From Schistosoma haematobium (taxonomy: Eukaryota > Platyhelminthes > Trematoda > Strigeidida > Schistosomatidae): a DNA stretch of 64,000 nt. Within the stretch, counting starts at the first letter, position 1. Every line of letters begins with the position of its first letter. Below, one piece after another: positions 37,061 through 49,262 of the stretch. The DNA lies in NCBI RefSeq assembly GCF_000699445.3, contig NC_067196.1, forward strand, positions 8,095,616 to 8,159,615. The letters run 5' to 3'. The position numbers were made by a program, and so were the translations under genes. Below the pieces are notes generated by a model, which saw nothing but the letters and a program-made list of their open reading frames with translations, had not been told where the DNA came from and made no database searches.

Positions 37061-37324
37061 AAGAACTCGGCGAGAATTCACTTAGCTAAATTAAAGGTCA
37101 AATTAACCTTCAACACGGGTTCGGTAAGCTGCGGTTATCCTAATATCCCGTATCAAATTATTAACATAGATTTCCGTGAATCCAACTTTGTGTTAGAATT
37201 TAAAAGATACGTATTTGGTTTTTATTTCATTCCAAACGTTGCCTTTGATGCCAAAGAATATGTAAAATGCAGGATAAACGACGTCAATTTCTTCAAAGAA
37301 TACTTAGACACTTGTTTATTTTAG
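37061..37324 (+). CDS. Possible terminal exon, unidentified protein
   Basis: An open frame preceded by an acceptor-like 'tttctgcag' (ending near 37052) and closed by TAG at 37322-37324. It has no good ATG near its start, which fits an internal or terminal exon rather than a whole gene. The 87 or so residues are well mixed (for example NTGSVSCGYPNIPYQIINID and FYFIPNVAFDAKEYVKC), unlike the low-complexity frames in this AT-rich DNA. No family was recognised and no partner exon was found. It could be a retroelement remnant. Confidence 0.35.
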   Translation, partial: KNSARIHLAKLKVKLTFNTGSVSCGYPNIPYQIINIDFRESNFVLEFKRYVFGFYFIPNVAFDAKEYVKCRINDVNFFKEYLDTCLF

Positions 37325-38369
37325 TAAAAGAATTTTTTATGATTACAGCACCACAAAGGTCTCCGGCTGGTTAAACATAATTGTGCCCAATTGTTTTTAA
37401 TTAGTCTCTTGAGAAGGGTATCAATAACGAGTAAACATAATTTCTTACTACTAATAATAAATACCGTACAAACTAAACTAGTTGATACCTATCTAAACCC
37501 AGTAGCTTAATGAAGATAAGTAGTGGGCTCAATTTTCATCGTGGATATTGACATTGGGTTGTGAATATATTGGGCTGATAAGTCATAAAAGAGAGAAAAA
37601 AGTTCTCTGAATCCCATGATTAGCTGTTATCTAGAAATATGCTAGAATAAATAACGATTTGATGACAGTAAGTTATGGACATAAATATAACATTCGTATG
37701 ACATTTAGGACAGTTCAGTATTGTTAACATATTCAAAATACAATTATGAAGTGAATATTCTTCGTAAACAATATATAGTTATGAGATACCAGATGAATTA
37801 AGTAGCCTTACAACGCATTCTACAATAAATACTGGTCAGTTAAATTTAAACTGATCAACCTCAATTTACATATCTTTACAGGACGAAGGTTATATCAATA
37901 TCATATGAATCTAGGATTCAAGTTTCAGAAAAGTTAAATGTCACCAAGAAAAACGTTTATATTGTAGCTGATGAATTGTACACAGTTATAATAATGACGA
38001 ATACAGTTTCCAAGGTGGTGTGTGAAACTTTACTGTACAATAACGAACAATCAGTTCAGTATAACTATCGGTTATCAACTTTTCCAACTTGTATACAGTC
38101 TCTAATCAACCATTTTGATTGACACATCAGAGTTATTGACAAACACCTAACATACTATTTATGATTTATGTCAAAATAAGTATATTTTAAGAGATAAATG
38201 GACTTGTTTATCAACTTTATTAAATGTTTTAAGTTATCGATGTATAATAAACGAATCAGTGTAAAATTAATAATTAGAATGGATTATTATTGACTGAACT
38301 AATCAGTTTTGACACTTAAGGAATAGAAGGTCGAAAATGATGTTGAATAAGTTTAGGACTTTATTGAAA
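37325..38369. other. No gene seen
   Basis: AT-rich spacer without supported features. Confidence 0.45.
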
Positions 38370-38570
38370 TCACGAGCCAACTTAAGTCTAACAACCTGGG
38401 AGCACTGAGTACCCATTTCATCTTAATATGGGACTGCTCGACAGTGAGCATTCACAACCACACACGCGGGACCGGTCCCGAGCTCGAGTCTTGGATGAAT
38501 AATACAAAGGAGCCGCATACTAAAATGAAACACCCGACCCATGCTTTCAGGATGTCAAACTCAGTTAATA
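38370..38570. mobile_element. Highly degraded SINE2 with inverted ends
   Basis: Traces of the left arm ('atcacgagccaacttaagtc'), 'catttcatcttaatatggga', and the right-hand 'aaaatgaaacacccgaccc' show a short inverted SINE2 copy without a tRNA-like middle. Confidence 0.55.
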
Positions 38571-39746
38571 GCTGTTTCATTCATTTCCTATGAAAGTTTG
38601 GATAGAGTACTTCAGTTATCAATGAGTGCTGAACAGTTTACTAGGTCAAAATGGATAGAGAAAGGAAAACCGGGTTGAGCATTTCCCGAGTGAACAATAT
38701 TTACAACTTTATGGATAGTAATAATAAACGAAGCAGTGGATATGTGGGTGGTAAACTTGACCAAGTAAACAGTCTACTTACTAGTTATATCTCAACCATC
38801 CACATACTTGATCTACCATGCAAACTTTGTGCATTCTGTCATATTCGTGGAAACGCTTAACTGGCTTGTACTTGGTACAGAAACTCGAGTCCAACGATGT
38901 GTAGGGAGAACACAAGACTAGTGATACGGATTTATTTAACCCTAAAAATAAATGAGATCATTGCTTGTTATATCACATTGTGTAATTTAACAAGTCCTGT
39001 ATGATTTCTTCGGTGTACCATAATATTGTAAATAACCTATGGTTACATATTAATCAGTTGAAAACTATTAAATTGTCACTAAGAACTACTCCACATAGTT
39101 AATTTGAAACATTTATAGTCTGTGATGGGTAATAAATGACTTTTATGTTTATTTGAATGAACTAAAGGTGGGTCACGAAGATAGAGTATATACATTTTCA
39201 AGGATATTTAAGTGTATTTGTGATTGAAGTCTTGAGTAACGGGGTAAGACAATTGTTAAGTTCAGACTATAGAACAAACTAGGAGAAGAAAAGAAAGTGG
39301 GCGAAATCAACATTAAAAAGAACAAAGAGAAAGATGTGACTTAGTGATGAGGAATCAATGCATCTCACAAAGTATAGGACTCAACACCGTTTACTGGTAA
39401 TATGCCTCGAGAATAAAGTCTGAGAATCAGGTTTTTTGACGTAAATGGCTAGTGAGTAACCTACAAAACCCAATCTCCTGTATTTCACAAGACCTCTGAT
39501 CACGTTTATTTTTATATCCAGCACTTTATATATATATAAGCGTCATTTGAATAAAATAGAAACTTATTCTAGTACTCACTGGGATCTATTCATTCGAGGA
39601 GTTCTACTAATAATTTAGTAAAGTGAATACTTAGAAATTGTCCACACCTTATCAACTATAGAATCAGAGCAATATTTTCTAAAAACAAAACAATTCTATT
39701 GTTAAAAATACTGAAACTATCTTCCATAACAGTTTGTTTGAAATAC
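38571..39746. other. No gene seen
   Basis: AT-rich; a 69-codon frame at 38651-38860 lacks any family or splice support. Confidence 0.4.
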
Positions 39747-40099
39747 TGTTATTGCTTGTGTCCTGTGTGCCCTGTTAATGTATAACGTGACGATACCGCT
39801 AATTAGAGAGCAGTAAATCATCGATAGGACCAACGACACATAAAACCCGTGAGAGCAGTCTAGAGTACTTATCGGTCCTGTTTCCTGTCTAGCCCAGCCA
39901 GTTAAGTCCAGAACACTAATCTCAGCCTCTGTAATATGAATCATTTATTTCAAACATACTGAGTTTATATACCAACCAAACAGACCACATCGTACCAATA
40001 AAATAGGCAACAACATTTGTACAAGATTTAGCAAAATGTGGCTATGAATAAGGGAGATAGTAATTGACAGACAGAGCATAATTCAAGAATCGTAAATTG
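39747..40099 (-). mobile_element. Partial LTR (family B)
   Basis: Minus-strand copy that ends (its 3' end) with 'gcaataaca' at 39747 and carries the TATA-like box seen as 'gtttatatacc' near 39962. Its 5' part is cut at 40099, exactly where the LINE tail repeat R3 begins. Confidence 0.75.
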
Positions 40100-40102
40100 T
40101 GC

Positions 40103-40553
40103 AATGTTAACCGATGTTAGGGATGGTTGGGAGAAAGTTAGGGGCGGACAAACCAAAACGTGGCTTCAGTGCTTGAAGACACTAACTTCTAGTCTGAGTC
40201 ATGTTGGTAGATGCAGACTACTTGGTTGGGGTCCGCGTGACTATCGTAACCAATGGTTGGAGACTCTTGGCGACATGGCTCAAAATCGATCACAATGATG
40301 TCGGTGTATACACTGTCTGTCTTCCCTTAAACTAAGAGATTAAAATCGCTTCATATCTTTCTTTCTACCAACCAATTCTTTCTTCCTGTACTATATCATT
40401 ATATGCAATCTCTCTTTTATATATTACTACCATTGACTTAACTACTCCTATGAGTCCGGTGTTCATCTTGTTGTGCTAATGAGGTATGGCATATTGGACC
40501 GATGCATATATGTGCCTGGTCCTACGTTGTAGCTGACTGACTCATAGGTCAAA
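40103..40553 (+). mobile_element. LINE tail repeat (R3), longest copy
   Basis: Codes for the C-terminal end of a LINE-type protein: DGWEKVRGGQTKTWLQCLK, then GRCRLLGWGPRDYRNQWLET and GDMAQNRSQ (40104-40298), with a stop. A 3' untranslated part follows and ends in 'gctgactgact'. The LINE clade is not certain. Copies: 15338-15645 and 49850-50057. Confidence 0.65.
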
Positions 40554-41240
40554 ATAAAGCTCATAATAAGAGGGACATGAATATGAATAGTTTAGTTACT
40601 TAACAATTATGCGAAGTTTTAGTTCAGAAATAGATTCCAACAGTTACCATCCATTATTCTTATCGGGATACAACAAATACAAGCTAAACTATTAAAGTGA
40701 AAGTTAATTTATTAGACATTAATTCATCCATCTCTTCAAGAACATATATTTAAATGACCAAAGTGTCAGTAATTACAGTTCTGAACTTTTTCATTTTGTC
40801 AAAATTACAACTATATTTTAAGGAAAACTAATACAGTTATTATCATACACTGGAGAAGATGAAATGTATTAGTGTTTATTAATGCATACCATTAATACAT
40901 TGTTGTAGTATGTATGATGAAGACAATGAATTCAATACACGAATTTGTAATCAAACAATGTGAATCATGAAACTGAAGAACAAATGATCTAATCAATCAT
41001 AAAGCAGTACCAATGATATGTACTAACCCTTAAGCCATTCAAACATTTTTTCCATACGAGAGCTAACGAGCACAACATAAACCGCATAAACCAAAGTAGA
41101 TGAGATGATTTCTAAACATGCAACTTAATGATCAAAATTCGAACTATTAAAACACTAATCCTGAATATAGTATACTATTAAAGTAGTATATAATTCCCAA
41201 AAGATAAACAGATAATTAACAAAAAACGAAACTATTATTC
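40554..41240. other. No gene seen
   Basis: AT-rich spacer. Confidence 0.45.
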
Positions 41241-41330
41241 ATTCGAACCCAGGACCCATCAGTCTCGCGCCGTGCGCTCAACCAACTAGACCGCTGAGCT
41301 GGCCGGCATTCAACGGTGTTAACGTCTAAT
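41241..41330 (-). repeat. SINE2 tRNA-like head fragment
   Basis: Only the tRNA-like head: B box as the complement of 'attcgaaccc' (41241-41250), A box as the complement of 'ctagaccgctgagctgg', then 'cggcattcaacggtgtta'. The ribozyme-like part and the arm are absent. Confidence 0.6.
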
Positions 41331-41501
41331 CTAATTGTTTTATTTAAGAATTTATCAATCCGAAATGTAATCATAATTGTGCAATGAGAAATTGAATGGT
41401 TAAATAGTGCAAACCAAGAATAATGAAAATACTAAAACATTACTATATTTACAATTATATAATATACTCTTGTGGGTCAGGATAATTTTACATTAGTTTT
41501 T

Positions 41502-41810
41502 AGGCGGACCGGACACCATCCAGACTTTCACGTGACAACTCAAACCCGTTTAACAGGAGAGCCAGACCCCTCCCAGGATTAACCCGAGCAGTACAGCTCA
41601 ATCCCATTTGCAGGAGAGCCAGACACTACCCAGGCTTAAAATTTGTAGCCCAAATAGTACGGCTTAATCCTGTTTTCAGGAGAATCAGGCACCATCCAGG
41701 CTTAAACTTTATAACCTGAGCAGTACACCTCAATCGCGCTTCACAAGACAACCATATACCATATATGCTTTAATGCTACAATCTGAATAGTACAACTCAA
41801 TCCTGTGGCG
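41502..41810. repeat. Degenerate minisatellite, unit about 57-66 bp
   Basis: About five tandem copies. The anchor 'caggaga' starts at 41554, 41611 and 41677, with a decayed 'cacaaga' at 41742. Each unit contains a version of 'ccatccaggctta' and 'gagcagtacagctcaatcc'. It is clearly GC-richer than the flanks. Confidence 0.7.
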
Positions 41811-42277
41811 CAACCACCACACAGGTACCAAGCACCCTGGTGGACCATTCATATACACATTTACTTCACATGTATAATTGTTCCGATCAATGATCGCATG
41901 AATCAATTATGCACAGAACGAACAGGTCAAAGTTGACCTATTCCGCTTACACGACAGTCAAACTCATTAATATTAGCAATAGCGACATGCCTTACAATGG
42001 CCCTTAAGAACACTGAAAATCAATCACCACTATGAATGAAATCGGCTAACCAGCAAATCAATTTTTTGCATGAACAGTCAGCAAAACTTGCCAAAGCAAT
42101 ACCGAACCATCCACAATATCAATGGCGAACCTCTAGTCTCATCTGAGACCTTCAACTCTATATAGCAATATAGCTTAGACTGCATAGAACACATATGTAG
42201 GGTAGTAAACGAAATAACCTAGCATGAAGTGTTAAGGCTTAAAGAACGTCTCATATGTGACCCTGAGTTCCATATAG

Positions 42278-42279
<2 letters not shown>

Positions 42280-42336
<57 letters not shown>
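42280..42336. repeat. (TA)n microsatellite
   Basis: About 28 TA units, preceded by a shorter 'tatatagcaatat' motif that also occurs at 42157-42170. Confidence 0.95.
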
Positions 42337-42340
<4 letters not shown>

Positions 42341-42609
42341 ATTAAAAGATTATTACTAAACGTTTATATGCATAATGTATGGTATGATTTTGTTACAAAT
42401 AAAGTGGAAAGAATTCCATCAGAAAAAACAAACAAACAAAATAGTTTTATATTCTTATCAAATAGGTTCAATAGTGAAGGGATTTGTTTTCGGATACGTT
42501 AATGTTAACACAAATGTTATGAATATTATCCAACATTGATATGGTTGACTGATTTTATATGATACTCTTTTGAAATATATACAAATTAGAAAAAAACTAT
42601 CAAAAGTTT

Positions 42610-45600
42610 CTATGATAATGATGATGACGATGCTTTATCTTCTTGACAATTATCGGTATAACATATGGATTTAGAATGATCATTAGAATGATGCTTTAAA
42701 AGTTGTTTTTTATTTGGTTTAAGTAAATCTGCTTCCCATATATCTTGAACTAAACGATAAATTGCCATTGATGCACGAGCATCTTCAATTGAACAATGTT
42801 CAGCATTTTGAATATTAATGCCTATATCAATAAGTAGTTGTAAGAAAATATGAAATAGATCATTCTTGAAAGAAAGAAAACAACAACCCCCAATTTAATG
42901 AAAAAGTTATTGAAATTAAATAAATATGAAAGATGTACACACATATACCAATATGAGATTGACAACAACGACAATCTTCAATATTAATGAGAAGACTCAA
43001 AATAACCAATACAAAAATGAATTAAAACTTCAGCCCCATTTCATAAGCTGATGACTATCTGGACTTATTAGTTAAGTAGATAAAGCGATAGCATTTGAGG
43101 CTAACGGTACTGGGTTCAAATCCCAGAATGAACATGAACTCTAAGATGCAGGTACATTCAGCTGATGAGTCCCAAATAGGGTGAAACGTGCGTCTTGGAT
43201 TCCATTGCTAGCCACTTTCTAAAAATAGTTGTATACAAAAAACATTTTCTTGTTTTCTTTTAAGATTACTTACTACTATTGATTACTGAATAATAATATA
43301 TTATTTGTATAAATGTGTTTGTCAATATTTGGATAACCATAGTTTGTTTTGAAAAGATAATAAAAACAAACAACAACTGAATACAGTGTTAATTATACTT
43401 TATAATTAAAGAATTTAACTAGTAACAAATTACACTAAATATTTAGTTCATTGTTCTTTTTCTATGTAAACTACTAATCGATGAGACACAGTAGTTTTTT
43501 TTAGTCATGAACTTGACTACTATTATTATCTTGTCATATATCATTCAGGTTAACAGTAATAGAAATCATTTTAATTTTGTTTATTTTTCAATTTCTTTAA
43601 TATACTCTTATTCTAGGCAATATTACCCATTAAAGTTAGACATTAACACCGTTAGATGCCGGTCAGCTCAGTGGTCTAAAGGCGAAGTGTTCACGCGTGA
43701 AACTGGTAGGTCCTGGATTCGAATCTCACAAGGCGGAATCGTGGACGCTCATTGCTGGTGAATCCCACAATAGGATGAAACGGCCATCTAGTGCTTCGAC
43801 GTTTTCCATGGTGGTCTAGCTTCAATTGAATCGTGATTTCAACCTGTGAAATTTCTAAAAAATTTCTACAAAACCCATTCTGATAACATCAAAATTATCG
43901 AATATAAATAGGTACGTGGTTCTCTGGTTAACTGTATACTAAACAAATCATCCAGTCATGTTAACAATGTTGAAAGTAAGAATTCGCTGTATTGAGTATG
44001 AGACATCTAATGTGTAAAGAGAAGCGTGTTTAGATAACAGATCGTATGTATGTGTAATTGGATCTGAGGTGAGAGAAATTTCATTGACTATATATATCGC
44101 CTCAACCAGAACAATAATTGTTGTTAGAAGTAACGTCGGCCTCGTGACTTCCGAAGAATCTCGACTTTCACCATGAGGCGTTATAATTAACGTCGGTATA
44201 TTGAATGTACGAACGATATGGAAGACCATGAGAACCAATGAAATAGCTACGGAGATGAGATACAACTTTGTGGTGCTCGGGATCAGTGAAACCCATTGGA
44301 CACAAGCTGGGCATAAAATACTAGCTTCGGAAGAGGTGCTGTTGTACTCTAGTCATGAAGGAGTTTCACTGATGCTGTCTAGGTAGACACGAAAAGCGCT
44401 AACAGGATGGGAGTCTCATGGGCCTAGAATCATCAAAGCATCCTCCAAAACAAAAGAGGAGATCAGAATAAATGTCATCCAGTGTTATGCGCCTACCAAT
44501 AATAGCAACGAAAACGATAAACAGCAGTATAATAAGAGGCTGCAGTCGATCGTAGAGAAGTGCCCAGGAAAAGAACCGAAGTATGTTGTTGGAAGGCCTA
44601 AATGCCAAGGTAGGAATGGACAACACCAACTGTGAAGATATCATGGAACGACATGGACTAGGAAAAAGGAACGAAAATGGCGAGAGATTTGCAAATCTAT
44701 GTACATTCAAAAAATTGGCCATAGGCGGCACAATAGTTCCACACAAACCCATACGCAAAGTCACATGGGTCTCACTGGATCACACTACACGGAACCAGAT
44801 AGATCATATTGACATCACTAAAAAATTCCGAAGGACAGTGGAAGACGTGAGAACCAAGAAGCACTGAACAGTTGGACAGACAGAATTACAAAAGTTTAAT
44901 ACAGCCTTTCATCGAGATACTGACAAACTCAACGAATTCAAGATAACTCTCAACAACAGGTCCCAAGCCTTACAGGGTATACTAAAAGAAGCAGAAACCA
45001 CGATGGAGGACAACTGGAAACGGACCAAAGAAGCACCAACGTCAACGTGTCAGGAGGTGCCGGGCCGCAAGAAGCATCGTCATAAGGAATGAATCTCCAA
45101 GTAAACCCTGTACAAGATTCAAGAAAGGAAGAACAAGAAGACAGCAATTAACAACAGCCGAACAAGAACAGAGGAAGTTCAGACACAAGCTGAATATACA
45201 GAAGCAAACAAACAAGTGAAGAAGAGCATTAGAGTTGACAAGCAGAAATACGTGGAAGAACTAGCAACAACGGCAGAACATTCTGCAAGAGAAGGAAATA
45301 TGAGACAGCTATATGATATGACGAAGAAACTGGTGGGGGAATATAGTAAACCAGAGAGACAGGTTAAGAACAAAAATGACAAGCCAGTCGCTGAGATTCA
45401 AGGACAGAGGAACAAGTGGATAGAACACTTTGAAGAACTCTTGAATAGACCAATCCTACTGAACCCAATGGACATCGAAGCAGAACACACAGACCTCCCT
45501 GAAGCTGTCACTCCACCAACGATCGAAGAAATCAGGATGACCACTAGACAAATCAAGAGTGGGAAAGCAGAAGGACCTGACAATATACCAGCGGAAACTC

Positions 45601-48600
45601 TGAAGTCAGACACAGAAGTAACTGCAAAGATGCTCCACGTTCAATTCAGGAGGAAGGACGGGTGCCAATGAACTGGAAAGAAGGATACCTCATCAATATA
45701 CCAAAGAAAGGAGACCTGAGCAAATGTGAGAACTACAGAGGCATCACACTACTATCGGTGTCAGGAAAACTTTTCAACAGAGTGTTGTTGAACCAGATGA
45801 AGGATTCAGTAGATGCTCAGCTTCGAGATTAACAGGCCGGATTCAGTAAGTATAGGTCGTGTATGGACCAAAACGAAAGATTATGACTCATAGCCGAACA
45901 ATCAGTTGAATGAAACTCGTCACTATACACCAACTTGATTGACAATAAGGCGTTTGAAAGCGTGGATAGGAGAACCTTATGGAACCTTATTTGACACTGT
46001 GATGTACCTGCGAAGATCGTCAATATCATACGGAATTTATATGATGGACTATACTGTAAAGTCTTGCATGGAGGACAGCTCACAGATGCATTTCAAGTGA
46101 AGACCGGTGTCAGACAAGGCTGGTTACTTTCACTCTTTCTCCTTCTTCTGGTAGTTGACTGGATTATGAAGACCTCCACTTCTCAAGGGAAGCATAGAAT
46201 ACAATGAACGGGTTGACTTGGCAGATGATCGATCCCTTCTATCCATACACAGGAACAAATGCATGTTAAGACAACCAATGTAGCAGAAGCCTCTGCATCA
46301 GTAGACCTCAACATATACAAGGGAAAACCCAAGATCTTCAAATACAACACAGTGAGAACCAACTAAATCACATTTGATGGAGAAACACTGGAAGAGGTGG
46401 AAACGTTCACGTACCTGAGTAATATCATCGGCAAACAAGGGGGGTTTGATGTAGATGTAAACGCAAGAATTGGAAACGCAAGGGCAGTATTCCTATAACT
46501 AAAGAAGACATGGGACTCAAAACAGCTGTCAAACAATATCAAAGTCAGAATCTCCAATACGAACGTCAAGACAGTCCTATTATACAGAGCTGAATCTTAG
46601 AGAACAACTACAATCGTCATCAAAAAGGTACAAGTATCCATCAACAATTGTTGACATAAGATACTCAATGTTCGTTGACCGGATACCATCGGCAACAGCC
46701 TGCTGTGGAAGAGAACGAACCAGCTTCCAGATGACGAGGAAATTAGGAAAATACGCTGTAGGTGTATAGAACATACATTGAGGAAATCATCAAACCACAT
46801 CACAAGGCAAGCGCTAACTTGGAATCCTGAAGGCAAAAGGAAAAGAGGAGGACCAAGGAACACATTGTGCAGGGAATTGGAGGCAGATATCAAAAGAATG
46901 CATAGCAATTAGAAGCAACTGGAAAGGATTTCCCAGAACAGAGTTGGTTGGAGAATACTGGTCGATAGCATATGACTCTCTCCTATGGATAACAAGCGTA
47001 GGTGAAGCGAAGTTAAGGTTTATATGGATGTATGATGAACAATTAACTTGATCAGTATAGTAACACAAACATTTATTATTATATTTATTTATCTTCATTT
47101 AATGCATGGTGTGTAATGTTCGACTCATATAATCTATAAATTATGTTTTCATTAAAAATTCACCGATCAGAGGCGATATAAAGCCGATGAAATTTCTCTC
47201 ACCTCAGATCCAATTACACATACATACGATCTGTTATCTAAACACGCTTCTCTTTACACATTAGATGTCTCATACTCAATACAGCGAATTCTTACTTTCA
47301 ACATTGTTAACATGACTGGATGATTTGTTTAGTATACAGTTAACCAGAGAACCACGTACCTATTTATATTCGATAATTTTGATGCTTGAACTAGATTGCT
47401 GAGCGAAACACTGGGTTTACTTAAAATTCAATCTCTAAGATTTTATAAATAAATTTTTGTCATTAAATTATTTATAGCATTTCTAAGAATCTTAGACTCA
47501 GCTTTTTGGTGTTGATCCTCAAATTGTTTGGATTTTTTCTTTACCGTTATATCTTTAACGTCAGCTTGCTCTTTTATTCTCAATAAATTATTTCCGTTCC
47601 GTATTTCGAATTAGATAAATTGTGAAATGTTTATTTTTTATGATCCCAATGCTTCAGCTTGCTCGTAAATATATGCAATGAAATATATTTTGTCTCAACT
47701 GTTAATTTTACTTTTTCGGCCGTTGTAACCGATTAAACATGTTGTAAATTACTAAACGATTACTAATGTATGCCCACGACAGTAACTCACACCTTTCTGT
47801 GAATGTTAGTCGAACTATCCGGCTCCACAAACTGAGGTTGATGGGAGCAGGGTTTGAGCCACTAAGTGACAAGTAAAAACGTGTGATTTATAACCCTTAA
47901 GCTATCATAATAAATCAATACAGGTAATATAGTGTAATGCTAGCCAAGGTAGAAGTAATATTTACTATGAAATTATTTTATTCTGATCTCATGATTATTA
48001 AGTCCTTAATCGGGCTAGGAATTTAATAGGAAAATTACGCTGCCAAGTAAACAGTTCGATATCAAGTTAGTAGATTTTCCATATGAGTTATTATTCAAAG
48101 GACAGAAAGACTGAAAAATAAACCCATGATATGAGAGTTACAAATTTCTATGAAATTATTAAAAATATGTAACAAAATATATGATCACTAACCGAAAAGC
48201 CGGAGAGTAAGGGCTCTTAGGCCAATTTGAGGTTTCGTGGAAAAACCAGCAAGCAACTTAGGATATGGAACCCTACAAGTGTCACGTACCAAATGAGGAG
48301 GGTGCTTCATATTTAATACGGCGAAGTCATTCTTCAGCATATGCCCTATTACAATACGATTCTGAAAAACAGGACGGATGTTGAATTGAGTCCAATAATT
48401 ACCATTTATTTGAAATAAAATTTAAATTGAATAATTGTACACAATTTACATTAGACTGATATGTGAATATAGATTAAAGCACTACTTAGGTTTTTGAGCC
48501 TATAAACACAAATATTGACTTACAATACAACATAGTCACATTTGATATCTCAAATAAAATGTTTGACCAATAACCATTTTAATCGCTAATATTTAAAACT

Positions 48601-49262
48601 AGGTGCTTACATGTATGATTTTTTCAACGCGCTCTCGAACATAGGAATAAGGTATTGCACGAGACATATCTTCTTCACGTATTCCACTCCATTTTGTGCG
48701 ATAATCACAAATTTCTCCTTCAGGTTTAACTATGACGTCACATAAAACTTCTCCCTCATAGTCAACAATACTAATGCGTCCTAAAGCATTAGAATTTTTG
48801 AGTCCAACCCCAACCATTTCACAATCCAAAGCAATAGGACTCAAATTAATGGGACTGTTCATTTCAGACGTAAGATCCAATGAATCAAAAACTATAAAGG
48901 TGAGTTGTAAAGTAATAGGTCACTTACCTAGAGTAGTATTTTCTTCATGCTTACAAGAAAGACATTTAATCTGAATCGGGCAGGTGTACTTCTTTACCGG
49001 ATATTTACTACTAGATTTATAAGCATAAAAAATAACTCTGTTACTACTATGTGCAAGCACTAAATTAGTAGGAATACTTTCTGAGTTATGACCATTACAT
49101 TGATGGCCGAAATTCTTAGGTGGGGCAAATTGAGAAGCTATGAATAAGACTGAAATATAACTGCACGAACTGTTAAGCCACAAAGTATGTTACTATTTCT
49201 CGCGATGCACTCACCATGAACATACAAAGCCACAGGTTTTAATTGAGACGGACGTAGTAAAA
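42610..49262 (-). CDS. DEDDh 3'-5' RNA exonuclease, REXO4/ISG20 type (5' end not found)
   Basis: Exons on the minus strand at 49262-49215, 49149-48928, 48891-48611, 48361-48193 and 42821-42610 join with GT-AG borders and consistent phases to about 310 codons, ending in TAG. The exonuclease domain is clear: Exo [12 protein letters not shown] (catalytic Asp and Glu), DYRTKWSGI, Exo [17 protein letters not shown] (Asp), [14 protein letters not shown], and Exo [21 protein letters not shown] with the catalytic His and last Asp. The pattern (LDCEMVG, DYRT-SGI, HCSIEDA) is that of REXO4 and ISG20-like enzymes, which trim structured RNA such as rRNA precursors in nucleus and nucleolus; the exact member is not certain. 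An N-terminal part ([15 protein letters not shown], then [17 protein letters not shown] with a Cys pair) has no known role. More 5' exons must exist, since the first exon seen starts in phase. The intron between Exo II and Exo III is 5.4 kb and full of transposons; another intron is only 36 nt. Confidence 0.85.
43024..43215 (+). mobile_element. Sm-alpha-like SINE in exonuclease intron
   Basis: A-box-like 'tagttaagtagata' (43069-43082), B box 'gggttcaaatccc' (43112-43124), then the hammerhead at 43153-43203 and 'ccattgctagccac'. It lies antisense to the host gene. The 5' end near 43024 ('aaaacttcagccccat') matches the lead of the other copies. Confidence 0.8.
43153..43203 (+). ncRNA. Hammerhead ribozyme of Sm-alpha type
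   Basis: CTGATGAG (43162-43169), loop CAAAUA, GAAAC (near 43183-43187), cleavage triplet GTC (43192-43194) and stem I strands ATTCAG and TTGGAT that pair over 6 positions with two G-U pairs. The stem II closing pair is weakened because the family's GGAC reads GGGT. All core bases are intact, so residual activity is possible. Confidence 0.65.
43632..43886 (+). mobile_element. SINE2, single plus-strand copy
   Basis: Order: 'ttagacattaacaccgttag', A box (gctcagtggtctaaagg), B box 'ggattcgaatc' near 43716, hammerhead-like segment (CTGGTGAA core, A6 changed; GAAAC; triplet ATC), then the 3' arm to 'acaaaacccattctgataa'. It abuts the inverted repeat starting at 43887. Confidence 0.8.
43887..44103 (+). 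repeat. Left arm of 217-bp inverted duplication
   Basis: Reverse complement of 47170-47384 with few differences and no large indel. Starts right after the SINE2 end; ends at 'tatcgcctc'. Confidence 0.85.
44104..47010 (+). mobile_element. RTE-clade LINE with endonuclease and reverse transcriptase, dead
   Basis: The longest RTE copy in the window. The AP-like endonuclease starts near 44190 ([13 protein letters not shown], then [15 protein letters not shown]). Further parts are [10 protein letters not shown] (about 44475), [20 protein letters not shown] and [11 protein letters not shown] (44583-44867). A linker (45216-45671) holds [19 protein letters not shown]. The reverse transcriptase follows in broken frames: [44 protein letters not shown]-type catalytic box near 46218, and the C-terminal [16 protein letters not shown] (about 46820). 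Many stops and frameshifts. Ends near 47005 without a (GTAA) tail. Confidence 0.85.
47170..47384 (-). repeat. Right arm of 217-bp inverted duplication
   Basis: Inverted partner of 43887-44103. The arms differ by a few substitutions near their inner edges. Confidence 0.85.
47385..48192. other. Intron sequence, no further feature
   Basis: AT-rich remainder of the 5.4-kb exonuclease intron. Confidence 0.5.
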
